A stretch of DNA of 64,000 bases from Gyrodactylus bullatarudis (Eukaryota > Platyhelminthes > Monogenea > Gyrodactylidea > Gyrodactylidae). A program made the position numbers and the translations under genes. The first letter of the stretch is position 1, and every line of letters begins with the position of its first letter. Positions 38,058 to 49,176 of the stretch are shown one piece after another. The stretch is from positions 461,984-525,983 of the forward strand of contig SSNU01000327.1 of the NCBI GenBank assembly GCA_012064415.1, given 5' to 3'. Below the pieces are notes generated by a model. That model was given only the letters and a program-made list of their open reading frames with translations. It made no database searches and was not told the DNA's origin.

Positions 38058-40099
38058 TCAAAATATGTGAAATAATTAGGGGATTAAAATGAGATTCTTA
38101 CCGAAAATATTGCTCCAAAAACAAAAAAGTTATGGTCTAAAAACCTTTTAAAACTCAAATTTGAATCTAAAATTTTATACCAGTTGTGGGGGTGGGAGGG
38201 TAGTGTAAAAATAACATGTAAAATACATGATTTCTAAAACAGGGGGAAAATGTACACAGAAGCTTTGTAATGCTTAGGGTAGGAGTGTGTTACTTGTAGA
38301 AATCATTTTTGTTTCGCCTGTGGAAAATACATACCAAACAAGGAATTGATCCCTGTATCAGATGAATTTCTTGAATCTTACAATGAGAAAATCTACTGCC
38401 ATCTCTCACCAAACTTTTTGGAGTTTAGTCCTGCTAACGTTTGCAAGAATTGTGATCGTACTATAAGGTTCAGAAACGATCGTAAAATTAGAATTGCTTT
38501 ATGGAGCCGACCTGTTAATCACAATGAGGATTGTTATTTCTGCAATTTTCAATTCAACAAAGGGCGAAAAGCTCATGTTTATAATGAAAATGTATCATCT
38601 GTCGACTTTTACGAATTTGATTTACGAATTTCTATCCCTGTTTTTAATGAGCATTCAAATGACGTCTATATAGAAGAAATTTCAAATCAGTCGTATATCC
38701 CTAAAGCACCTATCAGGCCACTCAATCAAGATGACATAACGAGAATTATCAAGTTGCTCGATCTTTCCAAACGAAAATCCGAAATTCTTATCAAGGATCT
38801 CAAGAAAAATAACAACATCGAGGAAAATGTTCAAACTACTTGTTATCGTAAAAGAGACAGTGATTTCAGGCAATATTTTCAAGAAGAAGATTCTGTGGCT
38901 TACTGTCACGATGTTGAAGGACTCTACAGAAATCTTGGATTTCCATACACTGATAACAGCTGAATTTTCTTTTTGGATGGTTCCAGACAAAGTCTTAAAG
39001 CTGTTCTAATGCATAAAAATTATGAGTATCCAATTGCTTTTTCCTTCAGTCACAAAGAAAATTACAATTCAGTCAAAGTGATCATGGACTTACTCAATGT
39101 TAAAGAGCGTGGCTGGAAAATCGTTTGTGATTTAAAATTAGTCTCTATTATGAGCGGAATAAGTGGGGGGTTCTCCAAGTACCCTTGTTTATATTGTTTA
39201 TGGGATTCAAGTACGCAATTCGCCCATCAGAAGACGGGGGGACACCAATTCACGAATCAATGAACCCCTTGTTGATTCCCAAAACATTATTCTTCCAATA
39301 CTACACATTAAGATGGGTATCTTCGCTCAAATTTGTAAAAGTATTTCAAGTGTTGCTATTGCTTATATCTCAGAAAAGTTTAAAATATCACTTCAGAAGG
39401 CTGAAAAAGGTGCTTTGGTCGGACCTCAAATTAACAGACTACTTCAAGATCAGGATTTCATCTCAATATTGACTAACGCACAGGAGAAAGTTGTTGAATA
39501 TTCAAAAGATGTCTTCAAACATATTGATTTTAAAAGTCGTGTTCCGATTCGAGGGAAAATTGGCAAAATAAGACAGTTCAAAAAGTGCAATATTCGAATG
39601 TCTTACAAATTGCATCTTTTATGGAGTCACATGGAAAAATTACCTACTGACAGAGTAACAGATCAACATGAGGAACATTTCCACCAAGAGATTAAGAATA
39701 TCGAATCAAGGTACAAGATAGAGAATAATATAAAAGTTTTAACAGACGATAAAGAAATAAAAGTGTTTTTCTTCAATTTTCTTATTTTTTTTTCTAAATA
39801 TACTACAGACCTCATAAATTTTCATGAGTGAAATGGTATTCATTATGTGAAAGAAGGTGTGTCGTAACACACTCCTACCCTAGGCATTACAAAGCTTCTG
39901 TGTACATTTTCCCCCTGTTTTAGAAATCATGTATTTTACATGTTATTTTTACACTACCCTCCCACCCCCACAACTGGTATACAATTTTAGATTCAAATTT
40001 GAGTTTTAAAAGATTTTTAGACCATAACTTTTTTGTTTTTGGAGCAATATTTTCGGTAAGAATCTCATTCTAATCCCCTAATTATTTCACATATTTTGA
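38058..40099 (+). mobile_element. DNA transposon with 236-bp inverted ends, unassigned family
   Basis: Inverted repeats 38058-38293 and 39864-40099 are near-identical. Between them, about 38283-39831 on the plus strand encodes a broken transposase-like protein. It has zinc-binding pairs (FCFACGKY, VCKNCDRT, DCYFCNF), then LDGSRQSLKAVLMH, KIVCDLKLVSI, YPCLYCLWDS, ALVGPQINRLLQD and a DQHEEHFHQEIKNIESRY end. This ordered set is known to me from repeated 'hypothetical' proteins in many invertebrate genomes. The frame breaks near 38960 and 39245. The second zinc half and the end are intact. A related wreck lies at 45988-46660. The right arm stops exactly at the N. Confidence 0.7.
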
Positions 40100-40100
40100 N
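40100..40100. other. Assembly ambiguity (N)
   Basis: A single N lies exactly where the right inverted arm stops matching the left. The sequence after it is unrelated to what precedes the left arm, so this looks like a join or collapsed gap. Confidence 0.7.
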
Positions 40101-40106
40101 AAAAAT

Positions 40107-40330
40107 ATGCCCCCTGCTTTTCTAATATCACTTGTTAATTTCTTTAATTATTGTATAGCTAAAAATTTCATCCCACAAGATTGGCTTGTTGTTAAAATCA
40201 CACCAATCCCTAAGTCTAAAAATTATTTAAATTTTTCTGATCTTAGACCAATATCATCGCTTAATATTTTCCTTTCCTTAATCGATAGATATGTCACTAG
40301 GGAAATTTCCCTGAATCTACCTTTTTTTTG
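40107..40330 (+). pseudogene. LINE reverse transcriptase fragment
   Basis: About 70 codons including FIPQDWLVVKITPIPKS and then FSDLRPISSLNI match the conserved entry to non-LTR retrotransposon reverse transcriptases (P-x-x-W-K-x-A-x-I-x-P-I-x-K, then N-x-R-P-I-S-L). Nothing of the rest of the enzyme follows. It begins right after the N. Confidence 0.65.
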
Positions 40331-41105
40331 TTAGAAAATGTTTTTTTTTTATTATTAATATGTACAGTATAAGAAATAATTAAAAATAGATAATTCTGTA
40401 TAAAAACATAATAAATCTGTTTATGAAAAGTTTCATTTTTTTTAATATAATGAGTTTGTTGAAAATATGGCTTGGCAATAGTAAAAAGTCTGAAAGGCAA
40501 TTCATATGAACATATTGGATTCTTTTAGATTAATGTCAAGAGGAATAAAGTAAAGATTTAGAGTAATCAATTTTGGTCCTAATATGGGCCATAATGGATT
40601 TAATATCCCATAGATTACTACATTCATCAAGATTATATTTCTCATCAAGAGATCTAAAATATCAAGAAGCATCACAATAGGGTAGTTTAAGAAATAGATA
40701 ATTGCTGAAAGCTTCAACAGATGCCAACAGACATCGAAATTTCCTGAGTGGATAAATAAAAAAAGGCTTCAAATTATTTGGCAGTGAATTCATTTTCGTC
40801 TTCAGTTGCTGTTTTCTTTAATCTCTTTAGACTATAAGCTCACAATTCTTATCCAGCTAAAACCCTGATTTGAATTCTAATGAAAACTTAATTCACTTGT
40901 TGGATAACTTGGATTAAAACTCTCTTGTGATTATCAAGATAGAGAACTAGGATTCAAGTGGCCCAATATTGATTTTAAATGGAAAAATGTTATTTATTCT
41001 TCAACGTGGTCAGTAGACAGAAATGAATTCTTATTTTTGATTAAAAATTAATTTGTATATATGTTACAGTGAAAATGGGAAATCACTAGTGAAAGTGGGA
41101 AACCA
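40331..41105. other. Intergenic stretch, nothing clear
   Basis: AT-rich; no supported gene or strong repeat structure. Confidence 0.5.
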
Positions 41106-41766
41106 GTGAAAACTCAGTGAAAATGGGAAAAATTTAATTCATTTCCCATTTTCACTGGTTTTTCCCTGAAATCATATATCAAGTGTATTATCTATTCCAG
41201 ATATATGCGTGAATGGTTTATTCGTGTCATAGACTGTGTATTACGCGTAAAAGGGGGGATTTTATTCTATTTTATTAATATATTTGATTGGTCCAAGGAC
41301 TCTTAGATTAGGTATTCTTATCTACATGGGGCTAAAGAGAGAGTAGTTTTAAATAAATTAGTTTTTAAAAATATGACTGAGAGAGCGAGTGTATCAAGAG
41401 TTGTATTTTCAAACATTTAAAATTCTTTCCAAACTTTAATTTTATCTCGTAAAGACAACCATTGACTAACTTTAAAAAAAATTACCCTAGTAAATATTAT
41501 GAAATCAATATAACATTGTTTATGAAACTAGAGATTACCTGAAATTAAATTTTAAAAAATTAAATTACTCAGAACTTCAGTACCAACTGAAGAGATAAAT
41601 ACTGTGAAATGAAATCCCCCCTTGTACATGTAATACAGTCTATGAGATGAATAAACCATTCACGCATATATCTGGAATAGATAATACACTTGATATATGA
41701 TTTCAGGGAAAAACCAGTGAAAATGGGAAATGAATTAAATTTTTCCCATTTTCACTGAGTTTTCAC
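41106..41766. mobile_element. MITE, 661 bp, long inverted ends
   Basis: Arms of about 160 bp (41106-41270 and 41605-41766) are inverted copies, both starting GTGAAAACTCAGTGAAAATG and reaching a run of C or G near 41265 and 41613. No coding capacity. GTGAAAATGGGAAA units repeat inside the ends and just outside the left end. No clear target duplication. Confidence 0.75.
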
Positions 41767-42767
41767 AAAATTTGCTCTAAAAATTTAATGAGAAAATTTT
41801 ACTGAAGAATTTTTTCATTTATTAACACAACTTCTGATGGTCTTTTGATTCCTTGTCCCAAGATCGATTTTTCTCACAATTTTAAAGGTCTCTTTCCAGA
41901 ACGTCTTTATTAGTCTTGGTGGAGACCATTTAGTAGGGTTATTATTTTTTGATTTTTATAGATGTAAAATTCTACTTAATTTATTTTTATTGCACTAATA
42001 ATGTTTTGTTTTTATTCTAAATCGCACAGGCCAATTTTTCAATTTCGTTTCAGTGTCGTGATGAAAAAAATCTAAAATTTCGATTTCTCAAACACCATAA
42101 GCGAAAAACATTTTTTCGTTCTACGCATATAAAAATAGCTCCAATAAAAAATAGCAGTATTATTAGCACCTATTTCTAAAGCCTCATTAATAATTCTTCG
42201 AAAGTCTTAATTCTGAAAGAGAGACTTTAGAAATAGGTTGGTTATATATAGTATTCAAATTAAATCTACGAATACATATTCATTAGATATTTAAGATTTA
42301 GATTTTTATCTTTTATTGAAAATTTTCTCTTCTTGATTATATTTTCTAATCCCTCTTTCATTCGGAACTAGTTCTGTTTAAAATTAAAGGCTTTTTTCGT
42401 GAAAATGGTCCCTTTATCGATTCAATTTTGTGGGAAGATTGTCAGAAATTTTTGATTTCTTTCTATAAATATTTTGCTGATGATTCATCACGAACAATAT
42501 ATCACTCTGGCACATCCCTCTTTTTTTTAAACTTTATCATGGTCTGAATGCAAGACCCCTCTTATTTTCACATCGAGGAAAATCCACACTGAATACCCCC
42601 CCCCGTCTTTTTCCATTGTTCATTGAACAATGTTCATTGCAATATTATATTATTAAATAGGAGAAAATTAAAATCAAGAACTGCAATCAGTACAATTAGT
42701 ACATGTATTCATCATACATGAATTGCTATCTCTACATTAATAGGTCAATTACGAATATTCAATTTTC
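41767..42767. other. Intergenic stretch before the intronless gene
   Basis: No gene. A short C run lies at about 42598-42604. Confidence 0.5.
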
Positions 42768-42789
42768 ATTGGTTAACGCAGCTTCCAAT
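42768..42789. promoter_or_regulatory. Inverted CCAAT pair, intronless gene
   Basis: ATTGG at 42768-42772 and CCAAT at 42785-42789, 12 bp apart and 57 bp before the start codon at 42846, in the same ATTGGTTAA context as gene A. Confidence 0.5.
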
Positions 42790-42845
42790 CAAAATTATGT
42801 AATGATTTCACACATGCTTAATTAGACAGGGTGGAACATTCCACC

Positions 42846-44648
42846 ATGATTGATTACGATCAAGTCAAGGCCTTTAATCATTCTGTTCAAAATAGCCAAC
42901 TCACCAGGGGCTCCCTGAATTACAGCGGTGCTATGCTTGACAATTTGGATATTTTTCCCTTTAACACATTCATTTCAACGACTGTAAAATGTATGGATTA
43001 CTTTGGAAGCTTTCACAAGATGAGTCACTTCCTCGAAACCGAAGCAGATGAGGCCTTTGAATTCCTAGAAGAGTACAATAAACAAAGTCACCCCAATAAA
43101 ATCAATGATCAACTACTATCCTATCTAATTCTCATTCATAGATCAACTGGAATTCAACATGTTCATAAGAACCTTTACAAAAGTCTTGCAATGATTTCTC
43201 TGAAATACCTTAAGGGCAATCCTCAAGAAGAACATCCATTCCTAGATGACCTGCTATTCTTACTGATCAAATCAAAGAGAAAATCTTGCTATAGACCTCA
43301 AATAATGCGCGAGTATGCCATGTATTTTATGAAAGGAAAGAGTTATCCAGCCTTGAAGAAGGATTCGAAAATATTTGAATTTCTCTTCACTGTACCGGAG
43401 GGGAATATCTTCAAAAAGTGTTTCACAAATTTTGAGAGTTTTCTCAACATTTATCCCGACTTGAGACGAATATTGCCCACCAAAGTTTTACTCTATCTCG
43501 GTGAAAAACGCAGGGAACAGGGAAAGAACCAGGACAATCAAATAAATTATTACGAGCCATTCTTGAACCTTTTTAGAGCTCAAAAGGAAGATATTGCCGA
43601 GGCAGGTATACCAATTGATCATTTATTCTCCTATCAAATTATCTCTTTAGAATCAAAGTATTTTCAAAGCAACTACGAGTCAATTCTAGAGACAGTAACT
43701 CACCTGAAATTATTCCAGGACAATGATGATCTTCGTCCAAAGATGGTTGATAGAATTATTGGCTTGGTTGCCCACTTATTTAAGGAGAGAAAAACAAAGA
43801 AGGATGACCTTTTATGTCTTATCAAATGCATCAGGGAACATGTAGCACTTGAAGTTTTGGGCCTTGACTTTTTACTTGCCCGGGTTTTTTTTGAATTGGT
43901 CGACAAGGCATTTCGTAAGGATTTGAACAAGCTTGTCTTTAATGAAAAGTATGGACATTTTGGTTTGAATTTCATCCTCTATAACCTTCATAAAATTAAA
44001 CGCAAACAGTTGATGAATATTCCCGATTTTGTGCAAATGATTCTTACTAAATACGAGAAGAAGACGAAAATATCAAGATATCTGAAAATGTTTGGAATGG
44101 TCAACCTTGTTACAATTCAATGTCTAACTTTTGAAGAGGAAGGTTATCTTGAAGATACAACGGAAGAGGAAACCCATTTGAGTTACACTTCTTCTGAATA
44201 TTCTAGCTCTTGGGAAGATGTTTGCTCTGATGAAGAAGATGATGACAAAGAGAATTTCCCAGTAGTTCATGACTTCAGGAAGTCATCGTTGTATTCCTAC
44301 GAGATCAATGAAAACGTTAAGAATGTATCAGCTATTCCTAATGAAAAAGTACCCGTTGATGACGATGAATCAATCGAAACTAGCTGCAAAGAAGACGATC
44401 AATCAATCGAAACAAGCTGTGAAGACGATCAATCAATCGAAACGAGCTGGGAAGAAGACGAGTTGGAAGATGTTGAATCTGAAGCGTCCTCTGATCGATA
44501 TTCGGATAGATCTGTGGAAAACCCCTTGCTAGTTGATTATGACCTTTTATTTTTCAAAAGTGATAGATACGATATAGAGCCAGAACTATTTGATGCCATA
44601 TTCAATGAGATTGTTGAAATTTTTATAGATAAAAAAGTTTATGATTAA
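42846..44648 (+). CDS. Intronless gene, 600-residue protein of unknown function
   Basis: One long open frame starting at ATG 42846 (MIDYDQVKAFNH), with no splice sites needed. Residues 1 to about 430 are mostly helical by composition, with many Leu/Ile/Phe and Lys/Glu heptad-like stretches and no signal peptide or membrane segment, so a soluble helical repeat fold is likely (inference). Residues about 440-560 are strongly acidic and Ser-rich, with a short tandem repeat of DDQSIETSCE type (three copies, last with Trp). A hydrophobic and acidic tail follows. I do not recognise the family. AATAAA occurs about 30 bp after the stop. It has its own CCAAT-pair promoter and lies among transposons, but the frame is intact and codon use looks like that of the host genes. 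Confidence 0.8.
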   Translation: MIDYDQVKAFNHSVQNSQLTRGSLNYSGAMLDNLDIFPFNTFISTTVKCMDYFGSFHKMSHFLETEADEAFEFLEEYNKQSHPNKINDQLLSYLILIHRSTGIQHVHKNLYKSLAMISLKYLKGNPQEEHPFLDDLLFLLIKSKRKSCYRPQIMREYAMYFMKGKSYPALKKDSKIFEFLFTVPEGNIFKKCFTNFESFLNIYPDLRRILPTKVLLYLGEKRREQGKNQDNQINYYEPFLNLFRAQKEDIAEAGIPIDHLFSYQIISLESKYFQSNYESILETVTHLKLFQDNDDLRPKMVDRIIGLVAHLFKERKTKKDDLLCLIKCIREHVALEVLGLDFLLARVFFELVDKAFRKDLNKLVFNEKYGHFGLNFILYNLHKIKRKQLMNIPDFVQMILTKYEKKTKISRYLKMFGMVNLVTIQCLTFEEEGYLEDTTEEETHLSYTSSEYSSSWEDVCSDEEDDDKENFPVVHDFRKSSLYSYEINENVKNVSAIPNEKVPVDDDESIETSCKEDDQSIETSCEDDQSIETSWEEDELEDVESEASSDRYSDRSVENPLLVDYDLLFFKSDRYDIEPELFDAIFNEIVEIFIDKKVYD

Positions 44649-45774
44649 GAGATACATTTAAATTGCATATTTAAAATAAATAAAAATGACTCAATTACAA
44701 AGCACCAATCTTCTTCTCACTAATATCTGTGTCATGAGCGAAAATTTTTTCCCAATTTCAACTTTAATCCAATTTCTATTGGAGCTCCTATGAGGGTAAT
44801 TTTCAAGTAGCATGAAAGGCACAATTTAGAAGAAGAAAAATGTCTCCCATGGTTAATCGATTGGTTGAAGTAAACCATAACTTATTTTGATATTTCATCA
44901 GTGATTATATGCAAATTGCAACTGTAAAAATAGATTATAAAAACCTGTGAATGAGGATAAAAAATATAGGAGAAAAAGATGAACTCAACATCAAAATATA
45001 ATTATTTTAAGCATTTAAAAATCCCTAATGTTTCATATATATTAAGTCAATTATAATTCTGTTATAGAATTGAATATACTATATCCTGAAATTAAATATT
45101 TTTTTTATTTGTAATTATTTAACAAAAAGAGCCTATAACACTGGGGTAAGTCAAAAAATCTATATTTTTGTGAATAACATTTACTGATGTAAAAAATTAT
45201 GCTGATTCCGAAAATGCAAGAAAAAATATGCGTTTACCATCAAATAAAAAAGTTATTTGATTTTAGGTGATTTTTGAATTTCTTTAGCAACTAAGTGTAC
45301 TCAAACTCAAATATATAATCAAGGATTTAAGTTCAAGATTTCATATTCACACATTGTCTTCACAGATAGTTTATATACTTAAGTTCAAAATTTGAATATG
45401 ATCCGATTTAATTTAAGGTCAGGAGCGCCTTTAGAATATTCAAAAATGTGTTTTTTCCACGATTTTTGGGGGGTAATTTTTCTCTTTTATGGTTGACTGC
45501 GTTTAATGTAAACTTCTTAAGTAAGATCATTATACTTAGTTCTGTAGAGTATTTAATCAGCTTCCGAATGGTATATCATTTGTTATTCTCAACTGGATCT
45601 GGAGACCCCCAACTCCACTTAAAACCCTCTCTATTTTTAGCCAATCATTTGAGACGAAACTGAATATATAATTCTTCCCTAATAATTTTTTTTTTTGAAA
45701 TCGAACATTTTTATTTACAGAATTATAAAGATTAATGGTTGTAAAAATAAGAGAACAGAGAAAGAGTGTTTAAT
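44649..45774. other. Intergenic stretch, nothing clear
   Basis: Contains the poly(A) signal of the intronless gene near 44675; otherwise AT-rich with no supported gene. Confidence 0.5.
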
Positions 45775-45862
45775 GTACCCTGTGTCGGAGGGTTTGAACC
45801 TGGGACCGAGAGTAAAAGGGTCCGGATGAGAGGTCAGAGAGATACCACACCGGGCAAAATTA
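45775..45862 (-). other. tRNA-like B-box region, possible SINE
   Basis: On the minus strand GGTCCCAGGTTCAAACCCTC contains a perfect pol III B box (GGTTCAAACCC), preceded about 50 bases earlier by an A-box-like GTGTGGTATCTCTCTG. It does not fold as a good tRNA. It may be the head of a tRNA-derived SINE. Confidence 0.3.
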
Positions 45863-45987
45863 TAAATTGCATTTTTCTACCATCAGTTAAAGATTATTCA
45901 CATGTATTAACAATAAGGATAACTTCTGTTATATATGTGGATTATATTTCATAGATAAGCAGCTACGCCCTATCACTAAGCAGATCA

Positions 45988-46660
45988 TTGATTGTTATCT
46001 TTCTACATTTGGATTACCTCTCATTGATCATGGAAAAATTTTTCGCACCTTCGAAAATCTGTATGAGCTGTGATCTTAGATTGAATTATACCAAAAAAGT
46101 TTGGAAACTCAATATTATGACATGGACTTTACCAGCTAATCACGAGGACTGTTACTTTTGCAAAACTATTTTATCTCCTGTATTAGTTCCTTCAAAACAT
46201 AAATATCCTGAAGTATCATCAGCGATTGAAGTGCCTATTATTTTTTCAAAATTAACTCATTGCGAACAATCAGAAGATTCATTGAATGAAGAATCAGAAG
46301 ACGATACAAGTTTTTCATCTGGAGAGAAATCTCTTAACAAAGTTGTTTTCGATGCAATTTTATTGGGAATACCAAAGAAAAATGCTTACAGAATCGGCCG
46401 ACTTTTTAACGGTAGCCAATGTTTAGAGGATGATGTGAAGCATAGTTTGGTTCTAAAACGGGATAAATTTTACAAGAATTTATTTTAGTTATCAGACGGT
46501 GTGGCTTATTGCTCGAATATTTCCCTACTTATGAAAACTATCGGAGTTGATTACGAAGATTCTAATTGGAGACTTTTTATAGATGGCTGCACAACCAGCC
46601 TCAAATTTGTTCTTCTTGACAACGAAAATATCTATAAGCCTGTATCAATGTAAGAAAGTG
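45988..46660 (+). pseudogene. Second decayed copy of the 38-kb transposase family
   Basis: The open frame ending at 46488 includes SKICMSCDLRLNY and ANHEDCYFCKTIL, matching the zinc-binding blocks of the element at 38058-40099. After a stop the same frame continues with DGVAYC and NWRLFIDGCTTSLKFVLLD, matching LDGSRQSLKAVLMH there. It then ends, lacking the whole second half. The two copies are quite diverged, so they are different lineages of one family. No inverted ends were found. Confidence 0.65.
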
Positions 46661-47063
46661 ATCAAAAGTTGATCCTTAGGAATGAATTCTCGAAGCTACT
46701 TGTTAGGATTAATCATATTAAAAACCTGCGTTCCTAAACTGAACTTTAACCAAATTTTCATGATGAAAAATCTCGAGTTTCTTTTTTCAACAAATTTAAA
46801 ACAAGTTAGCTATTGAATCATAATTTTTGATGAAATTTAGAGTTACAATAATTCAAATTGACTTCTTGAGTAAATATTTTATAATTCCTGATTCAGTTTC
46901 AATCCTAAACAGTTTTTTTATCAGAAAATTCTAAAATAACACCTAAAATGAATCTTAGATCACCTCTACCTTTATCAAATTCGGAAACTCTAACACAAAC
47001 ACAGTCACCATATTTTAACTTCAGCTAAGCTTCTTTCTTTTTTTAAACTTGTTTCATAGGATT
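46661..47063. other. Intergenic stretch, nothing clear
   Basis: No supported feature. Confidence 0.5.
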
Positions 47064-48670
47064 TTATGGCATTTCAAGCATAATCGAGGTAAAGTGTGAT
47101 ACGCCATGAGATCTTCTCGTGGGTATAGGTAAGGTATTCTGGAAATAAATTGTTGTAACAGACGGTGTTATTGCTGATACAGTATTCTGTGAATTTGTAA
47201 TTGCAAGAGTAGTGGTCTGCGCACCAGTGTTTGCTGCAGGAGCCCTTGTCGTTCTTGAAGCTGTGGTCTGCGCACCAGTAGTTGCTGAAGGACACTTGTC
47301 GTTCCTAAAGCTGTGGTCTGCGCATCGGTAGTTGCTGGAGTAGCCCTTGTCGTTCCTGAAGCTGTGGTCTGCGCAACAGTAGTTGCTGGAGTAGCACCTG
47401 ACGTTCCTGATGCAGTAGTCTGTGCACCATTAGCTGCTGGAGTAGCACTTGACGTTCCTGATGCAGTAGTCTGTGCACCATCAGCCGCGAGAGGAGCACT
47501 TGTGGTACCAGAGGCAGTAGTCTGTAGACCATAAGTTGCTGCAGGAGCCCTTGTCGTCCCCGAAGCAGTAGTCTGCGCTGCATTAGTTGATGAAAGAGCC
47601 TGTGTTGTTCCTGAAGCTGTGGTCTGCGCACCAGAACTTGCTGCAGGAGCCCGTGTCGTGCCTGAAGTAGTAGACTTTGCACTATTAGTTGCTGAAGGAG
47701 CCCTTGTCGTTGCTAGAGGAGTACTTGTCGTTCCTGATCCAGTAGTCTGTACACCAGTATTTGTTAAAGGAGCACTTATCGTTCCTGATGCATCTAATTC
47801 ATCATAGCAGGAAGTGTAATCAATAATGATCACTGATCACATAATTACTCTTTTGAATTTCAAAAAAAGATTTTACCGAATAAATATTGTATTCTAAGCT
47901 AGGAAATGTATCCCTGCTAGGACATGGTCCTATTAAAAATTATGAAAATTTAAATATGAATAAATAGTGATCAACTGGTTGAAAAAAAATGACTTGAAGA
48001 TAGTAGAATACTCGAAAATGGAATTATAATTATCTGAATATGCAACATTGGTGACAGAGGCTTTTCTTTTCTTTTTTTAATACTAATGGAAAAATCTAGA
48101 ATTCTGAAGAAATAAGACAAAGAATCATAATTTCCCAAAGTAATAATTCTATTGTGATTGAAAAATACTTGAAGAATCTGTCGTTGCTGCAGGAGTCCTT
48201 GTATTTCCATTCGCAGTTGTCTGTGCAGCACTCGTTGCTGTAGGAAACCTTGACGTACCTGAGGCAGTTGTTTGTGAATCACTCGTTGCTGCAGGACCCC
48301 CTGTAGTTCCACTCGCAGTCGTTTGTGCGCCTGTCGTTGCTATAGGAGCCCTTGTTGTTCCACTTGCAGTTGTTCATGCACCTGTCGTTTCTATAGGAGC
48401 CCTTGTTGTTCCACTCGCAGTTGTCTGTGCACCACTCATTGCTGTAGGAGCCTTCGACGTACCTGAGGCAGTTGTCTATGCAATAGTCGTTGCTACAGAA
48501 GCTCTTGTTGCTGCAGGAGCCCTTTTCGTACCTGATGCATTTATCCGTGCACCTATTGTTGCTGCAGGAGTCCTTGTTGTTCCATTCGCAGTTGTTAACA
48601 GGAAGCATAGATTATTTCGAAAATTTCGAATAAGGCTCCTTCTTTCCTGATCCATATTACTTTTTCTCAT
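47064..48670 (-). pseudogene. Mucin-like Thr/Ser repeat gene with disruptions
   Basis: Two arrays of a 51-bp unit coding a 17-residue repeat (GAQTTASGTTRAPIATT type) lie at about 48608-48140 and 47790-47220, rich in O-glycosylation sites like secreted mucins. The first array has two in-frame stops (TAG, TGA), both at the Gln position of the unit. The second has a one-base deletion near 47295, after which the repeat resumes in another frame and runs to a non-repetitive end (SVTTIYFQNTLPIPTRRS) and a stop at 47064. A splice from about 48166 to 47834 would join the arrays in phase. The start near 48670 and a signal peptide are not secure. It could be a decayed gene or one with assembly errors in repeats. 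Confidence 0.6.
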
Positions 48671-49090
48671 GTATTCTTATTCATTTCATAATTTTTCAGT
48701 CTCTCTTGCTTCTGATATTTTTTTTCTTATGTTACTCTAAAGATTTTTCTTAAAGATTGAATGAGATTTTGTTTATAAAGATGGGGAAATTTATCTCAAT
48801 TTTAACTTATAACCTCAAAAATACTTAAATACTTCACTAACTTAATATTGAGCTGGACAAAGATTTTAATTTTATGTTACAATCATTAAAGAATTAGACA
48901 GGATTTGGCCAGCTTTCTTTTCTGAAAAAATACACATTTCATAAACGAATCTTCTGAAATTTATCCCTCTCGATACCACGACCAGAAGGAATAGAGCTAT
49001 CAAGTCGAAACAACACTCTCTATGTTATTGTGATAAATGTTCTCTTCGATCGTTTTCTTGTCTGGTGTTTCCTTCTGACTGATCTCAATC
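48671..49090. other. Intergenic stretch, nothing clear
   Basis: No supported gene. Confidence 0.45.
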
Positions 49091-49106
49091 AGGTCGTATA
49101 CGACCT
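49091..49106. repeat. Perfect palindrome near the end of the piggyBac copy
   Basis: AGGTCGTATACGACCT, a 16-bp perfect palindrome. The same core (GGTCGTATACGACC) occurs twice in the related element at 52095-52724. It is probably a subterminal transposase-binding site. Confidence 0.6.
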
Positions 49107-49176
49107 ATCGGTATTCAATGGGCTAGAAAAATTCAAAATCCAATATCATATTACTTGTAAGCAACTCATTTATTGA

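Noticed and set aside
39163..39472. Overlapping second frame across the 38-kb transposase
   Set aside because: Shadow of the frameshifted transposase; only one frame carries conserved motifs at each point.
47305..47807. Open frames on both strands of the mucin arrays
   Set aside because: Low-complexity repeats stay open in several frames; only the Thr/Ser frame is continuous between arrays.
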